DNA from: Paulinella micropora
Taxonomy: Eukaryota > Cercozoa > Imbricatea > Euglyphida
Length of the DNA stretch: 64,000 nucleotides
Assembly (NCBI GenBank): GCA_009731375.1
Contig: BJOX01000217.1
Span: 62,031-126,030, forward strand
Direction of reading: 5' to 3'
Part shown: piece after piece, positions 1 through 10,218 of the stretch
Layout: each line of letters starts with the position of its first letter
Position numbering within the stretch: position 1 is the stretch's first letter
Program-made: the position numbers and the translations under genes
The notes under the pieces: model-generated
Seen by the model: the letters and a program-made list of their open reading frames with translations, nothing else
Told to the model about the DNA's origin: nothing
Databases searched by the model: none

Positions 1-1
1 C

Positions 2-526
2 GTCCTTGAAGTTTCTGATGAACTGGCACTTATGAAAACAGACGAAAAGAGAAAAGTGATTGCGGATATCAGATCTATTGACAGGCAACGACTGGCGAAG
101 TTTCTTCTTGAACGAGACCTTAGCGAGTTTAATGACCGCGAAACAATCATTACAAAGGGGCTACGAGAACAAAAAGTGAAATCTCTTTCAAAGTTGAGAA
201 AGTGGTGGTTGGATTGCTTGAACTTGGGATATATTACAAACCAATTTCCAGGAATTCGTTTTGGTGAAGAAGTTTCAAAAGAAGAATTGTATGATGTGTA
301 TAAAGCAAATGCGAATGACCCGCACACTTCGCGGATTAGTTTCTGGACTAGTCTTAGAAAACTAATGCCAAATATGGTAGAAAAGAAGAAAACGATGGAA
401 GCAGGTGTGCGAGTTAGATACGTAGATTTACCAACATTAGAAGAGTGTAAAAATCAATGGAAGGTTATTTATGGTGATAATGAATGGGCTTTTGACGATG
501 ACGACGATGACGATGACGATGAATAA
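2..526 (+). CDS. Primase/SF3 helicase, C-terminal fragment
   Basis: The frame is open to the window edge, so the ATG at 32 is probably internal and the gene starts outside. The segment RDLSEFNDRE, then QKVKSLSKLRKWWLDCL, matches the conserved C-terminal region of viral D5-like/NrS-1-type primase-helicases (RDLS-FN-R, then EQK-xSL-xxWW-D). It is followed by a winged-helix-like stretch around ELYDVYKAN. The Walker motifs of the helicase would lie upstream of the window. The protein ends in a run of ten Asp/Glu residues encoded by GAC/GAT repeats, unusual and possibly slippage-derived. In this virus group the enzyme unwinds and primes the viral genome. The C-terminal assignment is from motif memory, not a search. 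Confidence 0.6.
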   Translation, partial: VLEVSDELALMKTDEKRKVIADIRSIDRQRLAKFLLERDLSEFNDRETIITKGLREQKVKSLSKLRKWWLDCLNLGYITNQFPGIRFGEEVSKEELYDVYKANANDPHTSRISFWTSLRKLMPNMVEKKKTMEAGVRVRYVDLPTLEECKNQWKVIYGDNEWAFDDDDDDDDDE

Positions 527-570
527 ACAATATAAAAAAACGATTTTTTTTTGTTATGCTTATATATAAC

Positions 571-1245
571 ATGCCATCAACCAAAGGAGATTATCTAAGT
601 CAAATAGAAAAATTGACTCATTTAAGTAGCGACATAAAACTGCCAACAAGCAAATCGCTCAAACCTGAAATTGTCGCATTTTACGAAAAATACCGACCCG
701 AACAACCCCCGCAGAGTGATAATGTTGAAGTTGTATTGCCCTCCGTTGATACATTGAAGAAGGTTGTTTTTGATGACGAACCAGAAGAATTTACGCCTTT
801 TAAAGAAAGTGATTTGAGTGCTGGTATAACCGAAATCAAGGCTAACGTAGGAGAAGAATTGGCGAAAAAAGAATTACCCGTTAAAACAGGTAAAGAATTA
901 CCAGTTTTGGAAGCATCCACGCCACCAAATGAGAAGAAAACACAAATTAAAGCAAAGCGGAATCCGTCCGAGAGCGGGTATAGTTGCTATGAAATAATAA
1001 CGGCACATTTGAAAGTATCAAAAGACCCGTTTAATTTCTTGTATATGAAAGTGGAAGACCGCACCATAATGCAGGAGGATATGAAGAAATGGCACGAGAG
1101 TAGATACGCATACATACCACCAGACCAACGTCCTATTCTTAAATATGGTAAGTTAGATTATAAGACATTTTTCCGCGATGTTTTATCTCAACATGAGGGC
1201 AAACTCACGACACTAAAAGATATGTATGACAGGTTTCATGTGTAA
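571..1245 (+). CDS. Hypothetical viral protein, 224 aa
   Basis: I do not recognise this protein. I prefer the ATG at 571 over the one at 556 because the upstream ATG sits inside the TATATA box just before 571. The N-terminal half is charged and low in complexity (Glu, Lys, Pro). The C-terminal half from about residue 130 looks folded (SGYSCYEIITAHLKVSKD, then aromatic-rich segments up to FFRDVL). Its stop overlaps the 3' end of the converging minus-strand gene by about 10 bases, typical of tight viral packing. Confidence 0.7.
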   Translation: MPSTKGDYLSQIEKLTHLSSDIKLPTSKSLKPEIVAFYEKYRPEQPPQSDNVEVVLPSVDTLKKVVFDDEPEEFTPFKESDLSAGITEIKANVGEELAKKELPVKTGKELPVLEASTPPNEKKTQIKAKRNPSESGYSCYEIITAHLKVSKDPFNFLYMKVEDRTIMQEDMKKWHESRYAYIPPDQRPILKYGKLDYKTFFRDVLSQHEGKLTTLKDMYDRFHV

Positions 1246-1867
1246 GCGGCGGTTAGCGCTATGTCTCTCATCACATCAATATTAAAATATGATGGTTTAA
1301 AAGATACATAATCCGCAGATGCCGTTTTATAATATACTTCCAATGTTATTGGAGCATCTGTCGCATATGTCAATAAAACCTCATTAGTCGTATTTCCAGA
1401 AATTCGTATTGTTGTATTATTGGTGGTATCCGCGGGATTTGGACAAGTCATTAACCATATCATTTTCATTTGGACTCCATATCTTTGAATTAGCCACACA
1501 CACAATCAAAAGACTTATACTCAATGGCGGTTGTATAATTTAGAACTTCGCTGTAAAAGTCATCAACATTTGTTCCGTCCGTTTTATGAAACCAGAACTG
1601 AAAAGTTCCTATTCCAGTCGGGGCGGGCAAATTCAAAGACCCGCGAAAAGCAACTTTAATGAAATAACCATATCCTAAATTAGATATTGTTTTGCTACCA
1701 TAACCGCCCGTGCAAAGAGTAGTGAATGTGGAACTTTCCATCCACGATCTAAGATCAAGATCAACATACACATTTTGAATGTTTCTTGTTAATGTCGGGG
1801 TAGCAGTGATTGCAATAGTTTTAGTATCTATTGACTGCTGTTCTTGCGATCGGCCGAATATATTCAT
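1236..1867 (-). pseudogene. Spike-like structural protein, split by a frameshift
   Basis: Two minus-strand frames, 1,867-1,490 and 1,505-1,236, read as one protein of about 210 aa if the reading frame shifts in the (TG)n run near 1,495-1,505. The N-terminus MNIFGRS resembles MNLFGQS of the minus-strand spike at 15,124. The body is beta-rich (alternating Thr/Ile/Val with Asn and Gly), as in capsid spikes. The start faces the fibre gene across a 48-bp AT-rich spacer. The frameshift sits in a dinucleotide repeat, so it may be slippage in vivo or a sequencing error. A spike role is inferred from the N-terminal motif and composition. Confidence 0.5.
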
Positions 1868-1915
1868 ATTTTTTTAAACTATATATTCTACGATATAAAA
1901 TAATTCTATTAAATT
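1868..1915. promoter_or_regulatory. Divergent AT-rich promoter region
   Basis: This 48-bp spacer separates the divergent spike gene and fibre gene starts. It contains TATATATTCTA and ATATAAAATAAT stretches, similar to AT-rich boxes before most genes in the element. Confidence 0.4.
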
Positions 1916-4900
1916 ATGAACCATTTGGGCAATCCATNNNNNNNNNNNNNNNNNNNNNNNNNNNNNNNNNGATCATATTGAAGCAAACTCAATACAAGCA
2001 AGGACTGACGACATAACAATATCATCGCGAAATAATAACTCCTCTTTGTTGATATCTGATACTGGTTATGTGTCAATTAATAACGAATACGATTTACCAT
2101 TAGCGGACGGCACGGCTAATCAAGTATTAAAAACAGATGGGTTGGGCAATACTTCATTTGCTACATTAACTTCAAGTTATATAAGCGACTTTGAATTTAG
2201 ATAAATTAACGGACGTAACAATAACGGGCACACCCAACAGCAATCAATTGCTTATTTATAGCACAGGGCAATGGAGAAACACAACATCACCCTTTCTGAG
2301 ATTAGATGGTGCTTTCAATATGACGGGAACATTAAATATGGGAGGGCAAAGCATAACAAATGTCAATCTTGTTGATGGTGTTGATGTTTCTGTTCTTGAT
2401 ACTTCGGTGGTTAAACTAACAGGAAACCANNNNNNNNNNAGAGCACCATTGGGGATGTTGTTCCATGGGACACCGCTCTGGAGGTTGATACTGCAGGTTT
2501 ATTAACCGCGAAAGCAATAACGGCGAGATTAATAACGGCAAATGCGGGATTAAATATGGGAGGGCAAAGTATAACAAATGTTAATTTGGTTGATGGTGTT
2601 GATGTTTCTGTTCTTGACGGCTCGGCGGTTAAACTAACAGGAGACCAAACCATAGCGGGTATTAAGACATTTAGCAGTATAATAAATGCGAGTGCGGGAA
2701 TTGATATGAAAAGCCAAAGCATAACAAATGTAAATCTCGTTGATGGTGTGGATGTTTCTGTCCTTGATAGTTCGGTGGTTGAACTAACAGGAGACCAAAC
2801 CATAGCAGGAAATAAACAATTTACATCAACTTTAGAAGTAAGTGGTTTATCCAATCCCACTACTTTTGATGGTATCGGCATAGCCTTTGATACAAAAATA
2901 GGAATGATTGCAGCACAAAAAACAGCAACAGCGACTTGGTATCCGATACAAATAACTGGTTCATATGTAGAGTTATAATCAGGTAATACTTTAATTATAA
3001 CCGCAACTGGAACAACATTAAGTTTGAATAACAACAAACTAACAAACTTAGCCACACCATCAGCAACAACGGACGGAGCAAACAAAAGTTATGTGGATAC
3101 ATTAGACGGGCAAAATGTGAAACTAACAGGAAACCAAACCATAGCAGGAATTAAGACATATAGCAGTGGTGTTGAAATTACTGGAAATTCAATCAATTCA
3201 ACAACAAAAGGCACATTCATTGTTTTCAATTCTACCAGTAATATCGGTTCTATTGCTAGTTTGGATATGAAAACAAATGCGTATTACAACTTTGAAATTT
3301 CTGCGAAAAAAATAAGTTTTATTATTGACGGGACGATTGTTTCGTGGTTTAATGCTACTGGCTTAGGTTGTAATAGTAGTCGGATTGTTAATCTAGGAGC
3401 GCCACAAAATGTGAATGAAGCGGTAAATAGGCAATATCTGGATGACAATTGTGTGAAACTAACAACAGACCAAACCATAACAGGAAGTAAAACATTTAAT
3501 GGGACGAGCACTACGATAAAATATTTAACTTTAACGAACAACGCCGATTTTAATAATCAAACTATCATTAATGGTGGAAATGTAACATATAATGGGGCTA
3601 GGATATTAAACCAAAATGGAGGAGATATATTCTTTTCACAGACATCAGGTGATTATCAATATTTCTTATTTACTCTAAATACCGCTACAAGTGGAACCGC
3701 GAACCAACGAGGTTATGTATTTACGAATGTAGCATTTGATGCAAAAGGGGCGGGACTTTATATTTCAAAACTTTTGGATAATAAAAGTGCTTCGTCTGAC
3801 ATCGTCCGTTTTAACAATGCTGGTGGTATGCGTTTTTATGGTGCTTTGGATATGAACTCAAACAACATAACAAGTGCTGGAACAATAACGGGAACTACAT
3901 TAACGGCAACTGCTGGTATGACTACAACAACATTAACAACGAGCGACAAAATAACAACAGCATCAGGTATGCCAATAATCATAGGCAATACAACAAAAGG
4001 AACAGGAGCAACAGGCGGATTAGAGTTATATGGAACTGCGAGCGATCCCGCGGGGCCACATATACAGGCAATAACGACGGCAGATGGGTATCCAGTTTTT
4101 CAAATGTGGAATTATGCTCATAATGATATTACTTTAGGTTTTGATGCTTATGTGTCGGGAGGGGCATGGAAATCATCTTCTGCGACATCTAACTTTTTAA
4201 TACAAAAAGGCACTAATCTTCTTTTCTATTATAAATCAGGAGTAGCGGTGGGGAATAATGTATCGTTTAATGTCGCAATGAATATCAGTAGCACAACGGG
4301 CTTATTAACAGCAAATNNNNNNNNNNGGCAAATGCGGGTATATCAACAACAACGGCAACCGCGAGTGGATTAATAACGGCAAATGCGGGAGTATCATCAA
4401 CCACATTAACGGCGAGCGACAAAATAACAACATCACTAACATCAAATATAAGTAGGCCAATTATTATAGGTAATTCGTCAAAATCATTGAATGGGGCGAC
4501 AAGTGGTTTAGAAATATACGGGACGGCTTCAAATATTGGAGGAGCACACTTACAAGCAATAACAACGGCGGATGCTTATCCAGCATTTCAATTATTGAAC
4601 TGGACGCACGACAATGTCAATTTAAGTTTTGATGCTTATTTTGATGGCACGAACTGGAAATCAAGCCACAGCGGTTCAACCTTTCTAATTCAAAAAGGTG
4701 GAAAACTCGCTTTTTATTATAATTCAGGAACATTGGTGGGAAACAATATATCTAAGCATGAACCAAACCAGTTGACGCACAAACTACTCCATAATTCGTA
4801 TATCCTCCTGATTTCAAAAATATTTGTGGGTCGTTAGTATAAGCAGGTCTTTTTCTTAATGTTAAAAATCCGCTGGATGCTGTTGGGATGCTTAAATCTC

Positions 4901-5395
4901 CCGACGTATTAATGTTCATCGCCTCAGTGTTGGACTACTTCAAACTCAACAAGCGAGCCGTCAGGCAGTTATAATTATATTCCTCTCAATGGTGCTTGGA
5001 CAAACTCATCGGACAGGAGGCTAAAATCAGATATTAAAACATTAGACTGCGGGGATTGTTGTGAGAAACTAATGAAAATAAACTGCTGTTCATATTATTT
5101 GAAATCAGACGAAAAGAAAGAACAAAAGAACCACGGATTTATTGCTAATGAAGTTAAAAAAATATTTCCTGAATTTGTATCTGAAAGTGGAATAAAAGCA
5201 GATGATGGAAATGGAAATCTTGAAGGCATAACATATACAAGTTTTATACCAATATTAGTCAGTGCTTTTCAACACATGGCGGAAAAGGTAGTTAATTTAG
5301 AAAAAGAAAATAAAAATCTTATGAATATACTACAAGACCAAACCAACCAATTAGCAGAAATACGAGCAGTCGTTTTTTCAAATGTCAAACAATAA
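1916..5395 (+). pseudogene. Long fibre protein with C-terminal S74 chaperone, disrupted
   Basis: Likely start ATG 1916 (MNHLGNP). Then follow a 33-N gap and a phage-fibre-like stalk: DLPLADGTANQVLKTDG, and repeats of QSITNVNLVDGVDVSVLD and LTGNQTIAGIKTFSS. Next come two copies of a domain starting GLELYGTAS...HIQAITTADGYPVF (near 4,020 and 4,500). The C-terminus (about 5,005-5,395) has SDRRLKSDIKTLD, HGFIANEVKKIFPE and a terminal coiled coil, the signature of the Peptidase S74 intramolecular chaperone. In phages that domain trimerises fibres and then cuts itself off. Disruptions: a frameshift near 2,185-2,195, an in-frame TAA at 2,976-2,978, 10-N gaps at 2,430 and 4,317, and an inverted block at about 4,755-4,940. 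The gaps fall in repeats, so mis-assembly is possible. Confidence 0.75.
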
Positions 5396-5741
5396 TACAA
5401 CTAGACTTCACAGACCCCCGCCTATTATTGATATGGATGGCGAACTAACTCCCGAGTTAAAGTCTCGTGTTTTGGATATTGAACTAAAGACAGAAGAGAA
5501 AAAAATTGACAATGAAATCGAGAACGAATGGAATTGCTGTATGTCAAATAAGAAAACTGATAGCAGAATGATTAAATATTTATTTCAAATGGGTGTCATC
5601 ATTGCCATTGTAACCCTTTGTATAGTTAGGCTATCTGAAAAGAACTTTCCTTGTGAGGTTGCTAATACTTATGTCGGTATTTTGACTTTACTCATAGGAA
5701 TTTGCCTTCCTTCACCAAGTTCTGGAGGTGGTAAGAAGTAA
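5382..5741 (+). CDS. Small protein with two membrane segments, 119 aa
   Basis: The start overlaps the end of the fibre gene by 14 bases, suggesting co-expression. The N-terminal 65 residues are polar and charged. Two hydrophobic helices follow, about residues 67-85 (FQMGVIIAIVTLCIVRL) and 93-110 (YVGILTLLIGICLP), and the protein ends in SSGGGKK. It converges on the next minus-strand gene with a one-base spacer. I do not recognise the family. Linkage to the fibre suggests a membrane or virion role, but this is inference. Confidence 0.7.
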   Translation: MSNNNTTRLHRPPPIIDMDGELTPELKSRVLDIELKTEEKKIDNEIENEWNCCMSNKKTDSRMIKYLFQMGVIIAIVTLCIVRLSEKNFPCEVANTYVGILTLLIGICLPSPSSGGGKK

Positions 5742-5742
5742 A

Positions 5743-6000
5743 TCACAAATTACCACATTCATATATATGTGTCATATACCATCTATTATCACCCGCGCAC
5801 ATTAAAGGCAGTGCCTCATCAAAACTACGACACATATTATTTCCGTTATTTATGAAAACACACTTAAAACCAGATTCTACACCTTGCTTTATACAATAAG
5901 CACAACTCTCATTCTTTTTTTCTGAGTATCGCGAGTAAAAGTCGCAGGCAGTCCGCGACATAGCAAATCTAGATAACACGAATAGCAATATCAACAACAT
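5743..6000 (-). CDS. Small secreted Cys-rich protein, 85 aa
   Basis: The first 13 residues (MLLILLFVLSRFA) form a plausible signal peptide or anchor. The rest is short, with cysteines in CDFYSRY, CAYCIKQG, CVFINN, MCRSF, MCAGD and YECG, so a disulfide-bonded fold is likely. The family is unknown. It is followed by another small minus-strand gene with a three-base spacer, so the two probably form one transcription unit reading leftwards. Confidence 0.6.
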   Translation of the reverse strand: MLLILLFVLSRFAMSRTACDFYSRYSEKKNESCAYCIKQGVESGFKCVFINNGNNMCRSFDEALPLMCAGDNRWYMTHIYECGNL

Positions 6001-6003
6001 ATA

Positions 6004-6216
6004 TTATCCCTCTTCTTTAATTATATTATTATAAATTACTTGTCGTTGCTTATCTGATAGCGGTAAGCGGTAAAGGATATTTTCAGGTTTTCTAAAAATA
6101 TTGGGGTTTCTATTCACTAAGTTCTGAGTGATGCGGATTTGGTCTATCTCCTTTCCAAGTTTTTCCAACTCTTCAAGTTGTTGCTCGTCTTTGCTTTTTT
6201 CTTTTTTATTTTCCAT
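6004..6216 (-). CDS. Hypothetical charged protein, 70 aa
   Basis: The N-terminal half is a Lys/Glu-rich helix or coiled coil (KSKDEQQLEELEKLGKEID). The C-terminal half is NPNIFRKPENILYRLPLSD. No family is recognised. It starts 23 bases from the divergent gene at 6,240 and lies just upstream of the secreted Cys-rich gene on the same strand. Confidence 0.55.
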   Translation of the reverse strand: MENKKEKSKDEQQLEELEKLGKEIDQIRITQNLVNRNPNIFRKPENILYRLPLSDKQRQVIYNNIIKEEG

Positions 6217-6239
6217 CTATATAATAGCGGATATAAAAA
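6217..6239. promoter_or_regulatory. Divergent AT-rich promoter
   Basis: A 23-bp spacer between two divergent ORFs. It contains CTATATAATAG and GGATATAAAA. Confidence 0.4.
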
Positions 6240-6422
6240 ATGCCATTTCAAGAAAAAAAATGGTTTCAATATTACAATCGGGTCAAAAGAGAACATAAGG
6301 GTCAGCCCACTGAGTTTATTACAGCAAGGGCTCATGAATTAAAGAGGGCAGATAGAATACAAGATGCTATTGATTTTGATGATGCGCAATCCAACAATAG
6401 AAAAATTAAAGGACAAGATTAA
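6240..6422 (+). CDS. Hypothetical protein, 60 aa
   Basis: A short basic protein starting MPFQEKKWFQYYNRVKREH and ending with charged residues. It is preceded by a TATA-like box and not overlapped by a better ORF. The family is not recognised. Confidence 0.45.
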   Translation: MPFQEKKWFQYYNRVKREHKGQPTEFITARAHELKRADRIQDAIDFDDAQSNNRKIKGQD

Positions 6423-6460
6423 AACATTGAACCAGAATTTAAAATAAAAAATACTACAAA

Positions 6461-6700
6461 ATGAATTTGAATCAATTAAAGGAACATCTCAGAAATGAAA
6501 TGGACATTGAAGAATTTGAAGAAAAATATGGTAATGCTTCCATAGAAGAACAAGTAAATAGACTTGCCATTGAAGCAAGTGGTATTGATAGGTGGAATAT
6601 TGAGTTTATGAATAGAGATATTGAACAAATGAATAGAGATATAGAGCAATTAACAAGTCGTTGGGGATATACGGAAGAAGAAAAAAAAATCACTTGTTAA
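6461..6700 (+). CDS. Small coiled-coil protein, perhaps N-terminus of the next gene
   Basis: The 79-aa frame starts MNLNQLKEHLRNEMD and has the repeat EFMNRDIEQMNRDIEQL. It ends just after a run of nine A at about 6,681-6,689. A one-base shift there extends the protein in another frame (SLVKLTRKGLTHLLEKG). A second shift near 6,740 would connect it to the long frame below. So this is either a separate small gene or the broken N-terminal part of the PLA2-like protein. Confidence 0.45.
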   Translation: MNLNQLKEHLRNEMDIEEFEEKYGNASIEEQVNRLAIEASGIDRWNIEFMNRDIEQMNRDIEQLTSRWGYTEEEKKITC

Positions 6701-6712
6701 ACTCACCCGTAA

Positions 6713-9262
6713 GGGGCTAACACATTTATTGGAAAAAGGCAAAAATTAAATAAGGAGGGCGGCGAAGAGAGAAAACAACAATGGCAGGCACGGGACAACA
6801 AAGAATGGGAACAAAATAGATTAGAATATGAACAGAAAAACCCAGAGAATGCTTTGATTGAAGCACAGATAGGGGAGGAACACAAAGCACTTGTGCCAAG
6901 ATTAACAAGTAATCAGAGAGATACTGCAAGACTTGTAGATGCAATTGTTCAAAGTATTCAAGATATAATTATGAGTCCTAGATTAAGTAGAATGCTGAAT
7001 ACTGCTGTAAGGGTTGGTAATTATGGTGTGAATAGATTGGCATGGAGTCGCTTAGCAACTATTACTGCTAATCATCCGCGAATTCGTAATATAAATATTG
7101 CAGTGATGGGCGAACCAAATGCTGATGCTTTCAGAATAGCATTTCTTGCATTAGCAAAAAATGAAGCACCACCAGCGTTGCCTCCGCCTAACCCTCGTTT
7201 AATTGCGACGGGACAACAAAAAATGGGTGATTATGTATTTTGGGATATGTTAAGAAGAGTAGGCATACAAGCATCAACATTGTTCGCATGGCAAACATTT
7301 AAAAGCAGTGTTGATACTACTGTAAAGGTTGCTTTTGGTTCATTTCTAACGCACGTCTACTACATATGGACTGCTCAACCAGATGCTCTCATTAAGTTGG
7401 AAGAAGAACGATCTCATACTACTGGAAGTAATTATAATGGTGCGGGCACACGAGTGGAAAGCCGTCTTCAATTAGAAGATAGAACTTGCGGTAAATTTCC
7501 TTACATTCTACCAGCAGATGCTTTGGACTTAGTTGCTTTTGAACACGATTTATTGTATGCTACTGGTGATAAAAATGTCCAAAACTTCGCCGACCAACGA
7601 TACTTTGAAAGAATTACCAACATGAGTGATTATCTAACGAGTAATGGATTGGCGAGTGAAGAAGTTGCTAAAACTATTTCTGACAATTACAATTCAATGC
7701 TCTCAAAAGCAGATATATCTAAAATGGCATTACAAGCACAAGGGAGAGTCCGCAGTGGAGTATCATATTTGGACGCGATGAAATTCCGGAAAACTATTAA
7801 ATTAACACCTCCAGATGCGAAATACAATGCTTTTATATACAATGTAGACCAAACATTAAATTCTATGATTGGTGTTATGAATAATGTGGGTGGTTTTGAT
7901 AAAGACACTAATTTTAAAGTAAATAAAATAGCCAATCCTGCTACATTCAGCAAACAATATGAAAACGTGGTGAATTCGTTTAATCAAATGGTGAAATCAC
8001 AAGAAAAAGTGGATGGTGTGAAAGGATATTCTCTTATCGCACCAGCAAATGAAACTACAATAAATAATTTTATAGAAAAAACAAATACAATGAATCAAAA
8101 AAATACTTCAGCAGATATAGAGAAGGAAATAATTGTTGAGGTTAAGCCCACGCTAAATCAAACAGAAATGGTGGTAGCACCTATGGATTCAATCGGACTT
8201 GGTAATAACTTGGATATACTTCAAGATAAGGCATCCCAAGTGAAGCATTTGAAAGGATTTGTTAATTTGCTAAAAAAGAAAACTGGAAAGAAAATATCTT
8301 TGACATTGTCAGATTATGACAAACCTGTTAGTGGATGGGAAAAGGCCATAAGGCAAGCATTAAACAAAGGGGCTAGTAAGTCAGATATAGCAGAGGTAGA
8401 TGATACATTGGATAAGAGAATTTATGAAGAAGTGAGGGGTAAATTGACACCAGAACAAATGAAGCAATTGGAGGATTTAGAATTGAAGGATTCAGAATTT
8501 GGAAAGGCAATACCAACACCAGCACCGCAAACTCAACCACCAGCACCACAAACCATGCCACCGCAAACCATGCCACCGCAAACCATACCGCCACAACCTC
8601 AGCCAACACCTGAACCAAAACCAATACCAGCACCACAAACAACAGCATTTGTAGAGGAACCTGTTCAACCGCCACAGAATGATTTAAAAGAAGACCCAGA
8701 TAATGCAACAACTAATGCCCAAATGGTTGATAGCATGAGAAGCATTGATAAATTGGTTGATAAGATTATGGGAAAATCTCCCGCCGATGAAAGAGAAGAT
8801 TTAATGGCACTTATTCGTTTTCTAATGCCAAGCGACCAAAATGGTGGAATTGGCACTTCGCAAACAAATCCGCTTATTAAAGGCAACGAACAAAGACGCG
8901 ATCGCGTGCTGGCAACTAAGCATGATTTTGAATTACTAGACAACACACTTTATAGCAACACAAATAACCACTTTATGGTGAATAAATACAATAGAGCAGT
9001 CATTCAGAATAGAATAAAAGAAAAAAGAGAGTTTCCAAAAATGAAACGAAATCTAACGAGAAACTTTCCCGCCGAAATCCCGCGACAAGTTCAAACTCGC
9101 CCAGAAAGAAAGGATTTTAAACCGCTTGTCAATCCTCCAAGTAATTATGCTTTTGGTAGTCCTTACTCTCCTTACTTCTATAATTATGCTTCACCACCCC
9201 AACCATTCTGTGCCGAATATGATAATTATAGATATAATCCAAACTATTTTCAAAACCCATAA
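6713..9262 (+). CDS. Large virion-type protein with phospholipase A2-like domain
   Basis: The frame opens after a TAA at 6,710 and has no ATG before about 6,971, so the true start is upstream through a frameshift or is non-AUG. Around residues 240-290 it has NYNGAGT, then CGKFPYILPADALD and FEHDLLYA. This matches the parvovirus VP1-type PLA2 layout of a glycine calcium loop followed by the catalytic His-Asp pair and a Tyr. Related domains occur in some Polinton-like viruses, where they are thought to help breach membranes during entry. A long polar region follows, then a Pro/Gln-rich linker with repeated PQTMPPQT (8,518-8,640) and a Tyr/Pro-rich tail. A virion location is inferred; disulfide positions were not checked. 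Confidence 0.6.
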   Translation, partial: GANTFIGKRQKLNKEGGEERKQQWQARDNKEWEQNRLEYEQKNPENALIEAQIGEEHKALVPRLTSNQRDTARLVDAIVQSIQDIIMSPRLSRMLNTAVRVGNYGVNRLAWSRLATITANHPRIRNINIAVMGEPNADAFRIAFLALAKNEAPPALPPPNPRLIATGQQKMGDYVFWDMLRRVGIQASTLFAWQTFKSSVDTTVKVAFGSFLTHVYYIWTAQPDALIKLEEERSHTTGSNYNGAGTRVESRLQLEDRTCGKFPYILPADALDLVAFEHDLLYATGDKNVQNFADQRYFERITNMSDYLTSNGLASEEVAKTISDNYNSMLSKADISKMALQAQGRVRSGVSYLDAMKFRKTIKLTPPDAKYNAFIYNVDQTLNSMIGVMNNVGGFDKDTNFKVNKIANPATFSKQYENVVNSFNQMVKSQEKVDGVKGYSLIAPANETTINNFIEKTNTMNQKNTSADIEKEIIVEVKPTLNQTEMVVAPMDSIGLGNNLDILQDKASQVKHLKGFVNLLKKKTGKKISLTLSDYDKPVSGWEKAIRQALNKGASKSDIAEVDDTLDKRIYEEVRGKLTPEQMKQLEDLELKDSEFGKAIPTPAPQTQPPAPQTMPPQTMPPQTIPPQPQPTPEPKPIPAPQTTAFVEEPVQPPQNDLKEDPDNATTNAQMVDSMRSIDKLVDKIMGKSPADEREDLMALIRFLMPSDQNGGIGTSQTNPLIKGNEQRRDRVLATKHDFELLDNTLYSNTNNHFMVNKYNRAVIQNRIKEKREFPKMKRNLTRNFPAEIPRQVQTRPERKDFKPLVNPPSNYAFGSPYSPYFYNYASPPQPFCAEYDNYRYNPNYFQNP

Positions 9263-9303
9263 TATAGTGAGACATGCCTAATCTATACATAAAGGATTAA
9301 TAG

Positions 9304-10176
9304 CAAACAAGTTGCCACGAAAAAACACTTTTGAAGCAGAATCTGGAGAAGACCAACATAGAAAAAGCACACGAGGAATTTACCATTGACAGGCCAGTAA
9401 TAACAGAGTTAGATAGCAAAAAACCGCTCAAATTTAACAATGACTTGGAAATACAACCAATTAAAACACAAAGAGATAGCGTTGAATTGCTTCCTATTCA
9501 AAAGGAAGGAATATTGCCAGCAATGGGGACTATGGTTATATGTGCAAGCACTGGCGGGGGTAAATCAGTTATGATTTGTAATCTACTCGCCAAAAAGAAC
9601 ATGTTGAAAGGTTTTTATGATAGAATAGTCGTCTTTTGCTTAAGTCCGTGCCCGATTTTAGAAGACACTCTCAAGTTAAAAAAAGAAGACATAATCAAAG
9701 AGGATAAGCCTGAATTAATGAGAGAAATATTAACTAAACAAAAAGAAATGATTAAAACTAAAGGGTTTAAGAAGGCACCAAAAATACTATTGTTATTGGA
9801 TGATATCGCACAGAGTAAAACTTTTCTCAAATCAGAAGTGCTTACAGAGTTGTTTTTCGCTTCAACACATGCTAAAGTGTCAGTCTGGGTAGCAACTCAG
9901 AGTTATACACAACTCCCGCGAAGAATAAGAATTAATTGCCATTGGATGATTATTTTTAATGGAGTAAGGAGAAGCGAACTTGACAGACTGGCAGATGAAT
10001 ATGAAAGTCCTTTTCTCACTAAAAAAGAATTTTACAAGATGGTTAAATATGCTACGGCAGAACCTTATTCGTTTCTAGCAATTAACAATACTGCTAGCGA
10101 TAGAACGACCCAGTTTAGAAAGAATTTCTCTACCATATTACGATTAAATAAGGATAGAGATATGACAAACTTGTAA
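9304..10176 (+). CDS. FtsK/HerA-type DNA packaging ATPase (A32-like)
   Basis: Walker A is ASTGGGKSVM (about 9,544-9,575). Walker B is KILLLLDDIA (about 9,778-9,807). The conserved ATQSYTQLPRRIRINC segment follows, as expected after the sensor region of viral A32-like ATPases. The enzyme pumps viral DNA into preformed capsids. The frame is open from 9,304 but the first in-frame ATG is only at the P-loop. An ATG at 9,273 in another frame (MPNLYIKD) could be the real start if one frameshift is present, so the N-terminus is uncertain. The position just before the capsid genes fits the morphogenesis block. Confidence 0.88.
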   Translation, partial: QTSCHEKTLLKQNLEKTNIEKAHEEFTIDRPVITELDSKKPLKFNNDLEIQPIKTQRDSVELLPIQKEGILPAMGTMVICASTGGGKSVMICNLLAKKNMLKGFYDRIVVFCLSPCPILEDTLKLKKEDIIKEDKPELMREILTKQKEMIKTKGFKKAPKILLLLDDIAQSKTFLKSEVLTELFFASTHAKVSVWVATQSYTQLPRRIRINCHWMIIFNGVRRSELDRLADEYESPFLTKKEFYKMVKYATAEPYSFLAINNTASDRTTQFRKNFSTILRLNKDRDMTNL

Positions 10177-10218
10177 AAAATTAAATTAAATGGTTTTTTT
10201 TTCGCCATAATATATGAC

